Assembly: GCF_003581585.1 (NCBI RefSeq)
Contig: NZ_QXIR01000018.1
Span: 39,404 to 103,403, forward strand
DNA length: 64,000 nt
Reading direction: 5' to 3'
From: Bacillus salacetis
GTDB taxonomy: Bacteria > Bacillota > Bacilli > Bacillales > Bacillaceae_B
Position 1 is the first letter of the stretch; every line of letters begins with the position of its first letter. This document shows positions 8,205 to 16,257 of this stretch, in pieces. A program made the translations under genes and the position numbers. The notes under the pieces were generated by a model. The model saw only the letters and a program-made list of their open reading frames with translations. It searched no databases and was not told where the DNA came from.

Positions 8205-8946
8205 AAAACATGATCATGAAGAACATGTAGATGAATCATGGCTAATCCCATATGCGGATATTCTTACGCTTTTATTGGCCCTTTTCATTGTACTTTTTGC
8301 TTCAAGCAGTGTTGATGCACAGAAGTTCCAGGCAATGTCCAAAGCCTTTAATGAAATTTTTGTAGGGGGATCCGGAGTGATGGATTATCCGTCCCCTGTA
8401 CCTGAAGTGGATTCTGGTGATCAGAAACAAGAAGAAAACCCATTGACTGTAGACGAACTGGAAGCAGCGAAAGAGAAGGAAAGGCAGGAGTTGGCGGAGC
8501 TTCAGAAGAAAGTGGATGGATATATCGCCGCAAATGAACTGCAAAAACAATTTGCAACCCAACTGACTTCAGAAGGTCTCTTGCTGACAATCAGGGATAA
8601 TGTCCTTTTTCAATCAGGGTCGGCGCTAGTAGGGTCAAAGGATCAAGGGATTGCTAAGGAATTGTCAGGGTTATTGGAAATGGATACTCCCAGAAGCGTG
8701 ATCATAAGCGGCCATACAGATAACATTCCGATCAGTAATGCGAATTATGACTCGAACTGGGAACTTAGTGTCATGAGGGCAGTTAATTTCATGAAGATTA
8801 TCTTGAAGAACCAAAATCTTGATCCCCGCTTGTTCAGTGCAAAAGGCTTCGGAGAATTCAAACCGCTGGCAAGCAATGATACAAGTGAAGGAAGAGCACA
8901 AAACAGAAGAGTGGAAGTATTGATACTCCCAAGGATCATACAGTGA
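8188..8946 (+). CDS. motB: flagellar motor stator protein MotB
   Basis: 252 residues from the ATG at 8188, inside the end of motA; upstream in-frame starts would bury the protein in motA and are not supported by homologues. A basic N-terminus (MKRRRKKHDHEEHVDES) precedes the single membrane helix, which carries the proton-binding Asp24 in PYADILTLLLALFIVL. The C-terminal OmpA-like peptidoglycan-binding domain contains SGHTDNIPI and ends GRAQNRRVEVLILP. It anchors the stator to the wall. It forms an operon with motA under the sigma-D-like promoter. Confidence 0.96.
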   Translation: MKRRRKKHDHEEHVDESWLIPYADILTLLLALFIVLFASSSVDAQKFQAMSKAFNEIFVGGSGVMDYPSPVPEVDSGDQKQEENPLTVDELEAAKEKERQELAELQKKVDGYIAANELQKQFATQLTSEGLLLTIRDNVLFQSGSALVGSKDQGIAKELSGLLEMDTPRSVIISGHTDNIPISNANYDSNWELSVMRAVNFMKIILKNQNLDPRLFSAKGFGEFKPLASNDTSEGRAQNRRVEVLILPRIIQ

Positions 8947-8955
8947 GTGAAAAGG

Positions 8956-8990
8956 AAGTACCTGTTAAATTACAGGTGCTTTTTTTGTTT
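8956..8990 (+). terminator. terminator of motAB
   Basis: Hairpin with arms around GTACCTGT and ACAGGTGC followed by a run of seven Ts and further T-rich sequence, 10 bp past the motB stop. Confidence 0.85.
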
Positions 8991-9076
8991 TTCAGATAAA
9001 GGTGAAATAATTGGGACGTTTAGTGATAGGAGGGCCAGGGTATTTACTATTAGATTTTTTACAGGGGGTTTACAGA

Positions 9077-10449
9077 TTGGATGGATTTTTGGAAGCAGTC
9101 GGAGCGGTCTCTGCATGGCTTTGGGGACCGGCGGTTATCATCATTTTAGCAGGTACTGGAATTTATCTGACAGTATTATTGAAATTTGTACAGTTCCGTT
9201 ACCCGGTTTACATATTTCAGCAAACATTGGGAAGCATCTTCAAAAAGCCAAAAGGGGAAGGAACGGTAACGCCGCTGCAGGCACTGACTTCAGCACTTTC
9301 CTCGACAATCGGCGCTGCCAATATAGTAGGAGTTCCGGCGGCCATCATGTTTGGCGGTCCGGGTGCGCTGTTCTGGATGTGGGTCATAGCGTTGATCGGA
9401 ATGGCTCTGAAATTCTCTGAAAGTGTACTTGCGGTAAGGTACCGTGAGAAAAATGCCAATGGCGAATTTGTCGGCGGACCGATGTATTATATGAAAAACG
9501 GTTGAACATGAAATGGCTCGGGGTCTGGTTTGCTTTTGCTTTGATGATTGAATTGATCCCGAGCATCATGGTTCAGGGGAATGCGGTTGCCTCCACTGTC
9601 CAGGAGTCGTTCGAGGTAGACGGTATGTACACAGGGATTGTGATTGCCATAGTCGTTTCCTTGATTGTATTCGGCGGCATAAAAAGAATAGGAAAAGTAA
9701 CAGAAATGCTGGTTCCTTTCATGGCCTTCCTGTATGTTGGGGCATGTTTGGTCATTTTGTTTATGAACCTGGAAAAACTGCCTAACGTATTGAACCTCAT
9801 CTTCTCTCATGCATTTCAACCAATGTCGGCAATGGGCGGGTTTGCAGGAGTTGCTGTGGCAGAAACCATCCGCTGGGGCTTTGCCCGGGGACTGTATTCG
9901 AATGAAGCAGGACTGGGGACTGCACCCATTGCACACGCGGCAGCGACCACCGATCATCCCGTAAGACAAGGATTATGGTCCATTATAGGAATTGTGATCG
10001 ACACATTAGTTGTATGTTCGGCAACTGGATTCGTTGTTATTTCCTCCGGTGTGTGGACAGCAGAAGGTTCATTGGACAACCCCTCTGCCCTGACTACACA
10101 GGCTTTTCAAAATTATCTTGGAAGCACCGGCAGTTTTCTTGTCACCATTTCGCTTATCTTCTTTGTCCTGTCGACAATCGTTGTCATTGTTTTTTATGGA
10201 GCAAAGCAAGCTGAATTCTTATTCGTACTGAAGGCGGCATTGTTTGTTAAGTTTATGTATATCGCTGCCATCATACTTGGTTCAGTGGGGGCAGCAAAAG
10301 TCATTTGGCAGTTCCTTGATCTTGCGCTCGTGGCCATCCTGATTCCAAACATCATAGCCGTATTGCTGTTAAGCAAGGAAGTAAGAAGGCTGACACAGGA
10401 ATTTTTCACATCCGAGGATTATTATCTGAAAGATATAAGTAAAAAGTGA
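9077..10449 (+). pseudogene. alanine/glycine:cation symporter (AGCS family), split by a frameshift
   Basis: Two overlapping frames (9077-9505, 142 aa; 9502-10449, 315 aa) together make one complete AGCS sodium/amino-acid symporter. The start is a TTG at 9077 behind AGGGGG, giving MDGFLEAVGAVSAWLWG, a normal family N-terminus. The first frame ends ...GGPMYYMKNG-stop, and the second continues exactly in register with LNMKWLGVWFAF. One base is therefore missing near 9500, in ATGAAAAACGGTTGAAC. Family motifs such as GGPMYYMKNG and GLGTAPIAHAAAT are intact on both sides. It may be a recent disruption, a sequencing error or, less likely, frameshift expression. Without repair the transporter would be truncated after about four helices. 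Confidence 0.88.
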
Positions 10450-10453
10450 ATCC

Positions 10454-10494
10454 AAAAGCCTGCTTCTTGTATGCCATTCGAGAAGCAGGCTTTT
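10454..10494 (+). terminator. terminator of the AGCS symporter gene
   Basis: 14-bp perfect stem (AAAAGCCTGCTTCT / AGAAGCAGGCTTTT) with a 13-base loop, directly after the stop codon. Confidence 0.85.
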
Positions 10495-10623
10495 ATGCTG
10501 CCATTCGTCATTAACCGCTATTTTCCGGGAAATAATTCATCCGGCTGCCAACCGCTCTTTAGCACACCAGTTAGTTTTAAATGATGGAAATAAGGATAAA
10601 TATCGATAAAAGGCGGTGATGAT

Positions 10624-11940
10624 TTGAGAACGGATGTGTTTATATCAGGAGGCGGCATCGGCGGACTGACTCTTGCTCTTAAACTTGCGAAATGCAATAT
10701 AGATGTAACAGTAATTGAACGTCTGCCCGGACCGACGCCTGTATATAAAGGAGAATTGCTTCAGCCAAAAAGCTTGAAGATCTTTGATGAATTGGGGTTG
10801 CTGGACAGAATCAAAGAGAATGGACATGAAATTGATGAGTTGAATTTAGTGGAAATCGACAAGAATTCAGGCTCGGTGGACGAGTCGAATATGAAATACA
10901 ACGTGGTTCCCAGTAAATATTCCTATTCCTTGATGATCCATCATGAAAAATTGAAGGGAATCATCAGGGAAGCCGCAAGTGAATATCCTTCCTTCCATTA
11001 CCGCTCAAATAGCAGCTGTAAAGGATATTCAGGGGGGAAGGCCATAGTGGAGGACAGAAAGGAAAAAAAGGAAGAATTATATGAAAGCTCCTTCTATATT
11101 GGTGCAGAAGGACGTGTATCAGTGACAAGGGAAGAAATGGGGATCAAGAAAGAAGAGAATGAATACAATCATCATTTCCTTACAGTCACTTTTCCGAGGC
11201 CTCCTTCATTTACAGAAGGGAAAATCATTTCTACATTTGACCGGTTCCTCGGGCTGTTCCCTCTGCCGAATGATGAAGTCCGCTCTGTGTATCTGATTCC
11301 TGCTGGAGAATACAAGGAACTAAGGAAGAAGCCAATAGAGTATTTTCATGAACTATATATTGAGTTATGCCCGGAAATGGAAGGGTACGTCAATCAGATC
11401 GACAATTGGAAGACCGTTCAGCTGATGGTGCCGATAGCCTATCACACTGACTCCTATACTAAAGGAAATAAAGCCTTGATCGGTGACGCTGTCCATACGG
11501 TGCACCCGATGGCAGGGGAAGGGATGAACATGGCAATCCAGGATGCCGATGTACTGGGAGAACTTTTAAGTGATATGTACGCCCAAGGCAAATTGAATGC
11601 AGAAAACCTGAAGTGGTTCCCTCACGTGCGTCGAGAAAGAGTCACAAATCAGATGAAACTGAGTCACCTTTCTGCACTTGCTTACTCATTTCCATATAGA
11701 TCAGTCGGCAAACTTAGAAAAATGAGCCTTAAGAGAATCGAGCAGGATCCGATTCTGCATTTCAAGCAGATGCTTAATATTTCCGGGCTAGGGATGTGGC
11801 AGGATTCCCTTAAAGACAGAATGATCCAGGGAGGGCTGCTTCCAAAGCGGAACACACCCCTTACACAAGGGGAAAAAGAAGTGAGGCTCTTTACAGAGAG
11901 AGAAGATTACCCATGGAAATGGAAGGAGCAATTAGTATGA
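10624..11940 (+). CDS. FAD-dependent (class A) monooxygenase
   Basis: 438 residues from a TTG at 10624, with AAGGCGGTG as the ribosome binding site. The N-terminus carries the dinucleotide-binding motif SGGGIGGLTLALKLAK. The second FAD motif of class A flavin hydroxylases is complete: LIGDAVHTVHPMAGEGMN. These enzymes, the PHBH/UbiH group, hydroxylate aromatic or polyprenyl ring substrates using NAD(P)H and O2. The C-terminal 100 residues are basic. The gene overlaps the next, a methyltransferase, by four bases (ATGA), so the two products probably act on the same small molecule by hydroxylation then methylation. The substrate is unknown. Confidence 0.88.
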   Translation: MRTDVFISGGGIGGLTLALKLAKCNIDVTVIERLPGPTPVYKGELLQPKSLKIFDELGLLDRIKENGHEIDELNLVEIDKNSGSVDESNMKYNVVPSKYSYSLMIHHEKLKGIIREAASEYPSFHYRSNSSCKGYSGGKAIVEDRKEKKEELYESSFYIGAEGRVSVTREEMGIKKEENEYNHHFLTVTFPRPPSFTEGKIISTFDRFLGLFPLPNDEVRSVYLIPAGEYKELRKKPIEYFHELYIELCPEMEGYVNQIDNWKTVQLMVPIAYHTDSYTKGNKALIGDAVHTVHPMAGEGMNMAIQDADVLGELLSDMYAQGKLNAENLKWFPHVRRERVTNQMKLSHLSALAYSFPYRSVGKLRKMSLKRIEQDPILHFKQMLNISGLGMWQDSLKDRMIQGGLLPKRNTPLTQGEKEVRLFTEREDYPWKWKEQLV

Positions 11941-12923
11941 TAAGAGAATATGTCAGGGTTTGGCGGGCGAGGGGCTGGATGAAAAAAAACATGCCATTTT
12001 TAATCAGCTGGCATGCCTATGTAGGATATGAATTGGATTTGTTCAAGTCGTTTGAAAAGCCTGCTTCCATTGAGGAAGTGGCTGCAGCAAGGGAGCTTGA
12101 ATATGATTTGTTAAAACAGTGGGTAGAGGTAGGGATCATCCTCAAGCATTTTAAGAGATTGTCGGGTGAGAAAGTCAGGACTATGAAAAAGTGGAAACTG
12201 CCGAAGTCAAAATCAAACCGTTTTTCTTCCGGGATTATCCTGAAGGAGATGATGGAGCTCCATATCCCGTCTTTGCTCGCTTACCCGGAACTGCTAAGGA
12301 ATCAAACGAAGCAGCACTTTGATTCAAGCGTGCACGGTCCTACTGTGGCTAAGACCTCCACTCTTTTGGAACAGCTTGCATATCCGAAAGTGGAGAAAGT
12401 CATGAAGAAATATAATGTAGATTCTGTACTTGATGTTGGATGCGGAGAGGCAGGATATCTTCGTAAGCTGGCCAAGAAGTTCCCGCACAAAAAGATGGTG
12501 GGGGTGGAAGTGAATGAGGAAGTTGCCAACAGCGCGAGGAAAATCGTGGAAGAACATGGGAATATTGAAATACTGAACAAAGATATTAATGAGTATCAAC
12601 CTGAGGATCGTTTCAAACTTGTCATGGCAAACAATCTTCTTCACTATATTGAACCGGACGAGAGGGCAGGATTTTTCCAGAACGCTGCCCAATGGATCAA
12701 GAAAAATGGAGCACTTTCCATTATCACACCGATTCAGAAACCTAAGCATGGAAAAGAGTTTTCCAGTGCGTTCAATAGCTTCTTTATGACTTTTGATAAT
12801 CTCTATCCAGTCCCCACTGAAAGAGACTTGCAAGGATTTGCGGAGAAATCCGGGTTGAAAATGATGTCCCTTGATCCCATTATCAAGGAAGGCGGCTGGT
12901 ATATTGCAGTTTTCAAGAAATGA
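11937..12923 (+). CDS. class I SAM-dependent methyltransferase
   Basis: 328 residues from the ATG at 11937, overlapping the monooxygenase stop as TATGATAA, with GGAAGGAG 9 bases upstream. The first 150 residues form a helical N-terminal region that may bind substrate or make a dimer (FDLLKQ-type winged-helix character as in O-methyltransferases). The Rossmann domain follows, with SAM motif I VLDVGCGEAGYLRKL, the acidic residue at the end of strand 2 (MVGVEVN) and a post-II block MANNLLHYIEPDE. Overall this resembles small-molecule O- or C-methyltransferases. Coupling to the upstream hydroxylase supports a joint tailoring role. The acceptor cannot be deduced. Confidence 0.85.
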   Translation: MIREYVRVWRARGWMKKNMPFLISWHAYVGYELDLFKSFEKPASIEEVAAARELEYDLLKQWVEVGIILKHFKRLSGEKVRTMKKWKLPKSKSNRFSSGIILKEMMELHIPSLLAYPELLRNQTKQHFDSSVHGPTVAKTSTLLEQLAYPKVEKVMKKYNVDSVLDVGCGEAGYLRKLAKKFPHKKMVGVEVNEEVANSARKIVEEHGNIEILNKDINEYQPEDRFKLVMANNLLHYIEPDERAGFFQNAAQWIKKNGALSIITPIQKPKHGKEFSSAFNSFFMTFDNLYPVPTERDLQGFAEKSGLKMMSLDPIIKEGGWYIAVFKK

Positions 12924-12954
12924 AATAGTTTCCAGCAATTTATAACAGCATCAT

Positions 12955-12979
12955 GTTTTTCAATTGGCTGAGCGGGAAT
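12955..12979 (+). promoter_or_regulatory. sigma-B-like promoter of yfkM
   Basis: GTTTTT, a 13-base spacer and GGGAAT, close to the general-stress sigma-B consensus (GTTTAA-N12..14-GGGTAT). It lies about 40 bp upstream of the yfkM start. yfkM of B. subtilis belongs to the sigma-B regulon, which supports the reading. Confidence 0.75.
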
Positions 12980-13017
12980 AATGTAATGTAGACAAAATGT
13001 TAAAGGAGAGGTTGCAT

Positions 13018-13536
13018 ATGGCTAAGATTGCATGCTTAATTACGGATATGTTTGAAGATGTAGAGTATACCAAACCTGCGGATGCATTTAAAGACGAGGG
13101 GCATACAGTGGTGACGATCGAAAAGGGATCAGGAAAAACAGTAGAAGGAAAGCAGGGAGAAGCAAAAGTAACGATCGATGAAGGCATTGATAGTGTTAAC
13201 CCTGATGACTTCGATGCCTTGTTCCTTCCGGGAGGATTCTCACCCGACCAGTTACGCGGTGATGAGCGGTTTGTTAAGTTCACAAAGAGCTTCATGGACA
13301 GCGAAAAACCCGTATTCGCCATTTGTCATGGGCCCCAGCTCCTGCTGACTGCGAAAACATTGGAAGGCAGGGATGCTACCGGCTTTAAATCCATTAAAGT
13401 GGATATGGAATATGCGGGAGCAAACTACAAAGATCAAGAAGTGGTTGTATGTAAGGACCAGCTTGTCACAAGCCGTAATCCGGATGATATTCCTGCATTT
13501 GTCAAAGAATCACTTAAACTCTTAAAGAGTGCATAA
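13018..13536 (+). CDS. yfkM: DJ-1/PfpI-family general stress protein YfkM
   Basis: 172 residues from ATG 13018 behind AAAGGAGAGG. The fold is DJ-1/PfpI (type 1 glutamine amidotransferase-like). The nucleophile elbow AICHGPQLL places the reactive cysteine next to His, and the partner glutamate is in FEDVEY near the N-terminus. The LFLPGGFSPD block is also typical. Members are deglycases, chaperones or proteases acting on damaged proteins and aldehydes; the exact activity here is not known. The sigma-B-like promoter upstream and the terminator downstream make it a one-gene stress unit. Confidence 0.92.
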   Translation: MAKIACLITDMFEDVEYTKPADAFKDEGHTVVTIEKGSGKTVEGKQGEAKVTIDEGIDSVNPDDFDALFLPGGFSPDQLRGDERFVKFTKSFMDSEKPVFAICHGPQLLLTAKTLEGRDATGFKSIKVDMEYAGANYKDQEVVVCKDQLVTSRNPDDIPAFVKESLKLLKSA

Positions 13537-13541
13537 TAAGA

Positions 13542-13571
13542 AAAAGGACCGCCGTTATTGGCGGTCCTTTT
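13542..13571 (+). terminator. terminator of yfkM
   Basis: 12-bp stem AAAAGGACCGCC / GGCGGTCCTTTT with a 6-base loop directly after the stop. Confidence 0.9.
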
Positions 13572-13667
13572 AATGTTCATGAACATGTTTCAAGTTCTTG
13601 AAAATGTACTCATATCCATTTTGGAAGCCACCCTTTGGCTGCCCTCATAGAATAAAAAAAGGATCTT

Positions 13668-13892
13668 TTACTGCTTTCTCAAGTTCCCTAATTCTTCGAC
13701 TATTGCTTGCATTTCACTGGGGCTGAAATGGTTTTTGCGGTCAACCATTTCATAAATGTCTCTCAGTTCTTCATACATTTCACCGTCGAAGTGGGAAGGC
13801 TTTATGGCACCTACATTTACAACTCTTAGTTTTTCCTTGATTTTTTCAATCATAAACTCTACATTTTCTGGGGATTTTTGTGAAAGATCCAT
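13668..13892 (-). CDS. yfkK: UPF0435 family protein YfkK
   Basis: 74 residues from the ATG at 13892, which has AAAGGATGG about 8 bases upstream. The in-frame ATG at 13904 sits directly on that ribosome binding site, so the shorter form is preferred. The sequence ([19 protein letters not shown], then [12 protein letters not shown] and [18 protein letters not shown]) matches the UPF0435 family represented by B. subtilis YfkK. It is small, helical and cytosolic, and its function is unknown. Confidence 0.88.
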   Translation of the reverse strand: MDLSQKSPENVEFMIEKIKEKLRVVNVGAIKPSHFDGEMYEELRDIYEMVDRKNHFSPSEMQAIVEELGNLRKQ

Positions 13893-14081
13893 GGTTTCAT
13901 CCATCCTTTTTGGTTAATCATTACTAACATCTTTTCATTACTTACAGGGGATGTCAATAAGAAACCTTGTCGGGCAGGGACATGGAGCCTTTCGTTATGT
14001 TTGAGGACCACCGTAAATGGATAAATAATACTACTGTTCATAAACTTCATTTGACAGGTCTCTCTTGAAGTATTTCATTAG
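13893..14081. other. intergenic region left of a miniature element
   Basis: Holds the yfkK ribosome binding site and presumably its promoter. No other gene was recognised. A minus-strand 63-codon frame here (13859-14050) overlaps yfkK out of frame and has no ribosome binding site. Confidence 0.4.
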
Positions 14082-14276
14082 TGCTCTTTTCGTAAACTTT
14101 GTTGCTCTTTAATACGAATTTCAACTAATATCCTGGTAAATCGCCGTAAAAACACTGGTAAACAGGAAAGAAAAGAGCCCCTGCTTTTTCTTTTTCGAGA
14201 GTAAAACCTCGGAATACAGGGGGGGAATCAGGCACTTGGGATTTTTCCAAACGCAACAACATATGCGAAAACAGCC
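14082..14276 (-). mobile_element. miniature inverted-repeat element, copy 2
   Basis: About 195 bp, in reverse orientation to copy 1. Its left end is TGCTCTTTTCGTAAACTTTG (the first base of the terminus has changed) and its right end ATATGCGAAAACAGCC. Flanks TTCATTAG and TTCATAAA match at 6 of 8 positions, consistent with a decayed 8-bp target duplication. The interior is the full-length type. No ORF. Confidence 0.75.
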
Positions 14277-14413
14277 TTCATAAAAAGAGGGAAATAGTCA
14301 TTATGAGAAGAAGTAAAAAGATAAAAGAGTTTGCCCCCTGGACTAGGCCATTATATGATTAAAGAACTAAAACAGGGCGCAAGCTAATAACATTAATGTA
14401 TCGGAGGATGAAT
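14277..14413. other. upstream region of the YtxH-domain gene
   Basis: Short gap between the miniature element and 14414, expected to carry the promoter of the YtxH-yihY operon. I could not pick out a convincing sigma-A or sigma-B promoter. Confidence 0.4.
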
Positions 14414-14797
14414 ATGGGAACTAAGAGATTTATCAAAGGATTGGTTTTCGGAGCAATCGCAGGCGGGTTCGTTACATTGCTGAATAGAGAGACGCGTGAA
14501 GATGTAATGGCCAGCACGAAAAAAAGCGGGGAGTTGATTGGCCGGTATGCCCGCAATCCTCAATTACTGATGGATTCTTCTAAAGAAGTTTATGAAAAAG
14601 TCAGGGAGACAGCTAAACAAATAGAAGAGGACATGGATTTCATCAATCAAAAAGTGGCAGAAATCAAAGAACTTTCTCCTCAAGTAAAGGAAATCATAGA
14701 AGATACCAAAGAAACAATTCATTCTTCTTCTGAATCCTACAAAGAGGTTTTCAATGAGGAGGAACATCAATCCGTGGACACCAAAGCGGAGTATTAA
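14414..14797 (+). CDS. YtxH-domain protein
   Basis: 127 residues from ATG 14414 with CGGAGG 7 bases upstream; in-frame ATGs at 14396 and 14408 are too early relative to it. One N-terminal membrane segment (GLVFGAIAGGFVTLL) is followed by the RETREDV motif typical of YtxH/GvpP-like proteins, then a long charged helical tail likely to form a coiled coil. Such proteins are membrane-anchored and often stress-induced. The role is unknown. It is 21 bp ahead of the YihY gene, probably in one operon. Confidence 0.8.
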   Translation: MGTKRFIKGLVFGAIAGGFVTLLNRETREDVMASTKKSGELIGRYARNPQLLMDSSKEVYEKVRETAKQIEEDMDFINQKVAEIKELSPQVKEIIEDTKETIHSSSESYKEVFNEEEHQSVDTKAEY

Positions 14798-14818
14798 TGC
14801 AGAATAAGAGGTGAAAGG

Positions 14819-15664
14819 ATGACGAAGAGGAGTAAAACTGGAGGAATTAAAGGTTTTGGCAAGAAGTTATTTCAGAAGGTATCCGATGGAGATGTGACAG
14901 GACTGGCAGCACAGCTGGCTTATTTCTTCCTCCTCTCACTTTTTCCATTGCTGATCTTCATGGTAACCCTTCTTCCATATCTGCCTTTTACACAGGAAGA
15001 TATTTTAAACGTCATCAGTGACTTTGCTCCTGGTGAAACAATGCAGATGATTCAGTCAACAATCAATGAAGTCATGTCAAACCGGAATACCGGTTTATTA
15101 TCATTCAGTATCATCGCGACCATCTGGTCTGCGTCCAACGGAATGAATGCGATTGTGAAATCATTAAATGATGCCTATGAAGTGGAAGAGACCAGATCCT
15201 TTATCGTAATAAGGTTAATGTCAATCCTGCTGACCATTGCGATGATCTTTGTATTTATTGTAGCCTTGCTGCTTCCGGTATTTGGAAAACAAATCGGATT
15301 ATTCCTGTTTTCCCAATTTGGGTTCTCCGATCAATTCCTCACTATTTGGGGAGCTGTAAGGTGGGCGATTTCTCCAATCATTTTATTTATCGTGTTTGTG
15401 GGTCTCTATTTCATTGCCCCCAGTAAGAAAATCAAATGTTTAAGCGCCGTTCCCGGGGCTGTATTTGCCGCACTGGGATGGGTGGGAGCTTCACTGGCTT
15501 TTTCATTTTATGTCAGCAACTTTGGAAATTACTCAGCTACCTATGGAAGCATCGGCGGTATCATCGTCCTGATGATCTGGTTCTATCTCACCGGCATCAT
15601 CATTATGATCGGCGGCCATATCAATGCAATCATGAATGTGAAGAATACTGGGGACTGTAAGTAG
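14819..15664 (+). CDS. yfkH: YihY/BrkB-family inner membrane protein (YfkH-like)
   Basis: 281 residues, ATG behind GAGGTGAAAGG. Six hydrophobic segments are visible, with the family blocks LAAQLAYFFLLSLFPLLIF near the N-terminus, WSASNGMNAIVKSLNDAYEV in the middle, and SFYVSNFGNYSATYGSIGG near the C-terminus. Although first annotated as ribonuclease BN, YihY proteins are now regarded as membrane proteins without proven RNase activity. YfkH is the B. subtilis counterpart. It is co-directional with the YtxH gene. Confidence 0.9.
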   Translation: MTKRSKTGGIKGFGKKLFQKVSDGDVTGLAAQLAYFFLLSLFPLLIFMVTLLPYLPFTQEDILNVISDFAPGETMQMIQSTINEVMSNRNTGLLSFSIIATIWSASNGMNAIVKSLNDAYEVEETRSFIVIRLMSILLTIAMIFVFIVALLLPVFGKQIGLFLFSQFGFSDQFLTIWGAVRWAISPIILFIVFVGLYFIAPSKKIKCLSAVPGAVFAALGWVGASLAFSFYVSNFGNYSATYGSIGGIIVLMIWFYLTGIIIMIGGHINAIMNVKNTGDCK

Positions 15665-15893
15665 TCCTGGAAGGTCTTAGATTTGCAGTCCGTCCAGCCC
15701 CAGCGGACAGCGCCTCGCGGATTTAGTCCTTCCCTGGAGGGAATTCCAGTTCCAAAGCCAAACCGGCCAGTGTCCTTCCCGACACCTTGAAATAGTTTAC
15801 CATCGGCTCGCTGTGCTTGCCGTGTTCCTACATCTCAAACAGTGGCCCTCCAATCCTTACGGTGCTGAATGAATTGGAGGGCTTGCGCTTTAT
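15665..15893. repeat. structured non-coding region with a dispersed repeat fragment
   Basis: No ORF with a ribosome binding site. The stretch 15811-15857 (CATCGGCTCGCTGTGCTTGC then TTCCTACATCTCA and GCCCTCCAATCC) aligns at roughly 70 percent with 31722-31779. The part around 15690 (GTCCAGCCCCAGCG) resembles 30648-30670, so this looks like remnants of a second repeat family. GCCCTCCAAT and ATTGGAGGGC form a further inverted repeat near 15844-15882. Confidence 0.45.
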
Positions 15894-15925
15894 AGTTTAC
15901 CGGTTATTACCGGTAAACTTTTTTT
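15894..15925 (+). terminator. terminator downstream of yfkH
   Basis: 10-bp stem AGTTTACCGG / CCGGTAAACT with a 6-base loop and a run of seven Ts. It lies 230 bp after the yfkH stop, so the yfkH transcript may carry a long 3' region or another transcript may end here. Confidence 0.85.
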
Positions 15926-15963
15926 GAGTTTGAACAGACTAATCATACGGGGCTGTTAAACAA

Positions 15964-16013
15964 AGGCTGTTTTCGCATTATATTGAATAGCAGCAAAGTC
16001 TACGAAAAGAGCC
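15964..16013 (+). mobile_element. miniature inverted-repeat element, copy 3 (ends only)
   Basis: Only 50 bp: the left end GGCTGTTTTCGCATTATATT joined directly to the right end AATAGCAGCAAAGTCTACG-AAAAGAGCC. The 8-bp flanks TAAACAAA and TGAACAAA match at 7 of 8. This internally deleted form shows that the two termini alone define the unit. Confidence 0.8.
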
Positions 16014-16053
16014 TGAACAAAAGAGCCTTGAACATCCGAGGGAGGAATTGACC

Positions 16054-16158
16054 ATGACAAAGAAAACCAAAAAAGATGGCGGAACTAAACAAAACAGCAA
16101 GCAAAAATCAAAAAATAAAACATCCGGGTCTGCTAACGGACAAAACGGTTATCATTAA
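16054..16158 (+). CDS. small lysine-rich protein (34 aa), unknown
   Basis: 34 codons, ATG at 16054 with GAGGGAGG about 9 bases upstream and an intrinsic terminator 6 bp past the stop. The product (MTKKTKKDGGTKQNSKQKSK, then NKTSGSANGQNGYH) is almost entirely Lys, Asn, Gln, Gly and Ser. That composition is like the minor small acid-soluble spore proteins, but I cannot match it to a named Ssp family. A very basic spore or nucleic-acid-associated peptide is a reasonable guess only. Confidence 0.65.
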   Translation: MTKKTKKDGGTKQNSKQKSKNKTSGSANGQNGYH

Positions 16159-16163
16159 ACTGC

Positions 16164-16192
16164 AAAAGGGTTTCCTGCCCGGAAACCCTTTT
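16164..16192 (+). terminator. terminator of the 34-aa gene
   Basis: 12-bp stem AAAAGGGTTTCC / GGAAACCCTTTT with a 5-base loop. Confidence 0.9.
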
Positions 16193-16257
16193 ATACATAT
16201 TGAACTGGAATTCGAGGCAGCCCTAAAGGTGAAATCCAGGACTCTTCAGTAAAACCT

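Noticed and set aside
8947..9420. 157-codon frame overlapping the AGCS symporter start
   Set aside because: It covers the motAB terminator and overlaps the symporter in another frame. The composition (many Arg, Ser, Cys) is that of a shadow frame.
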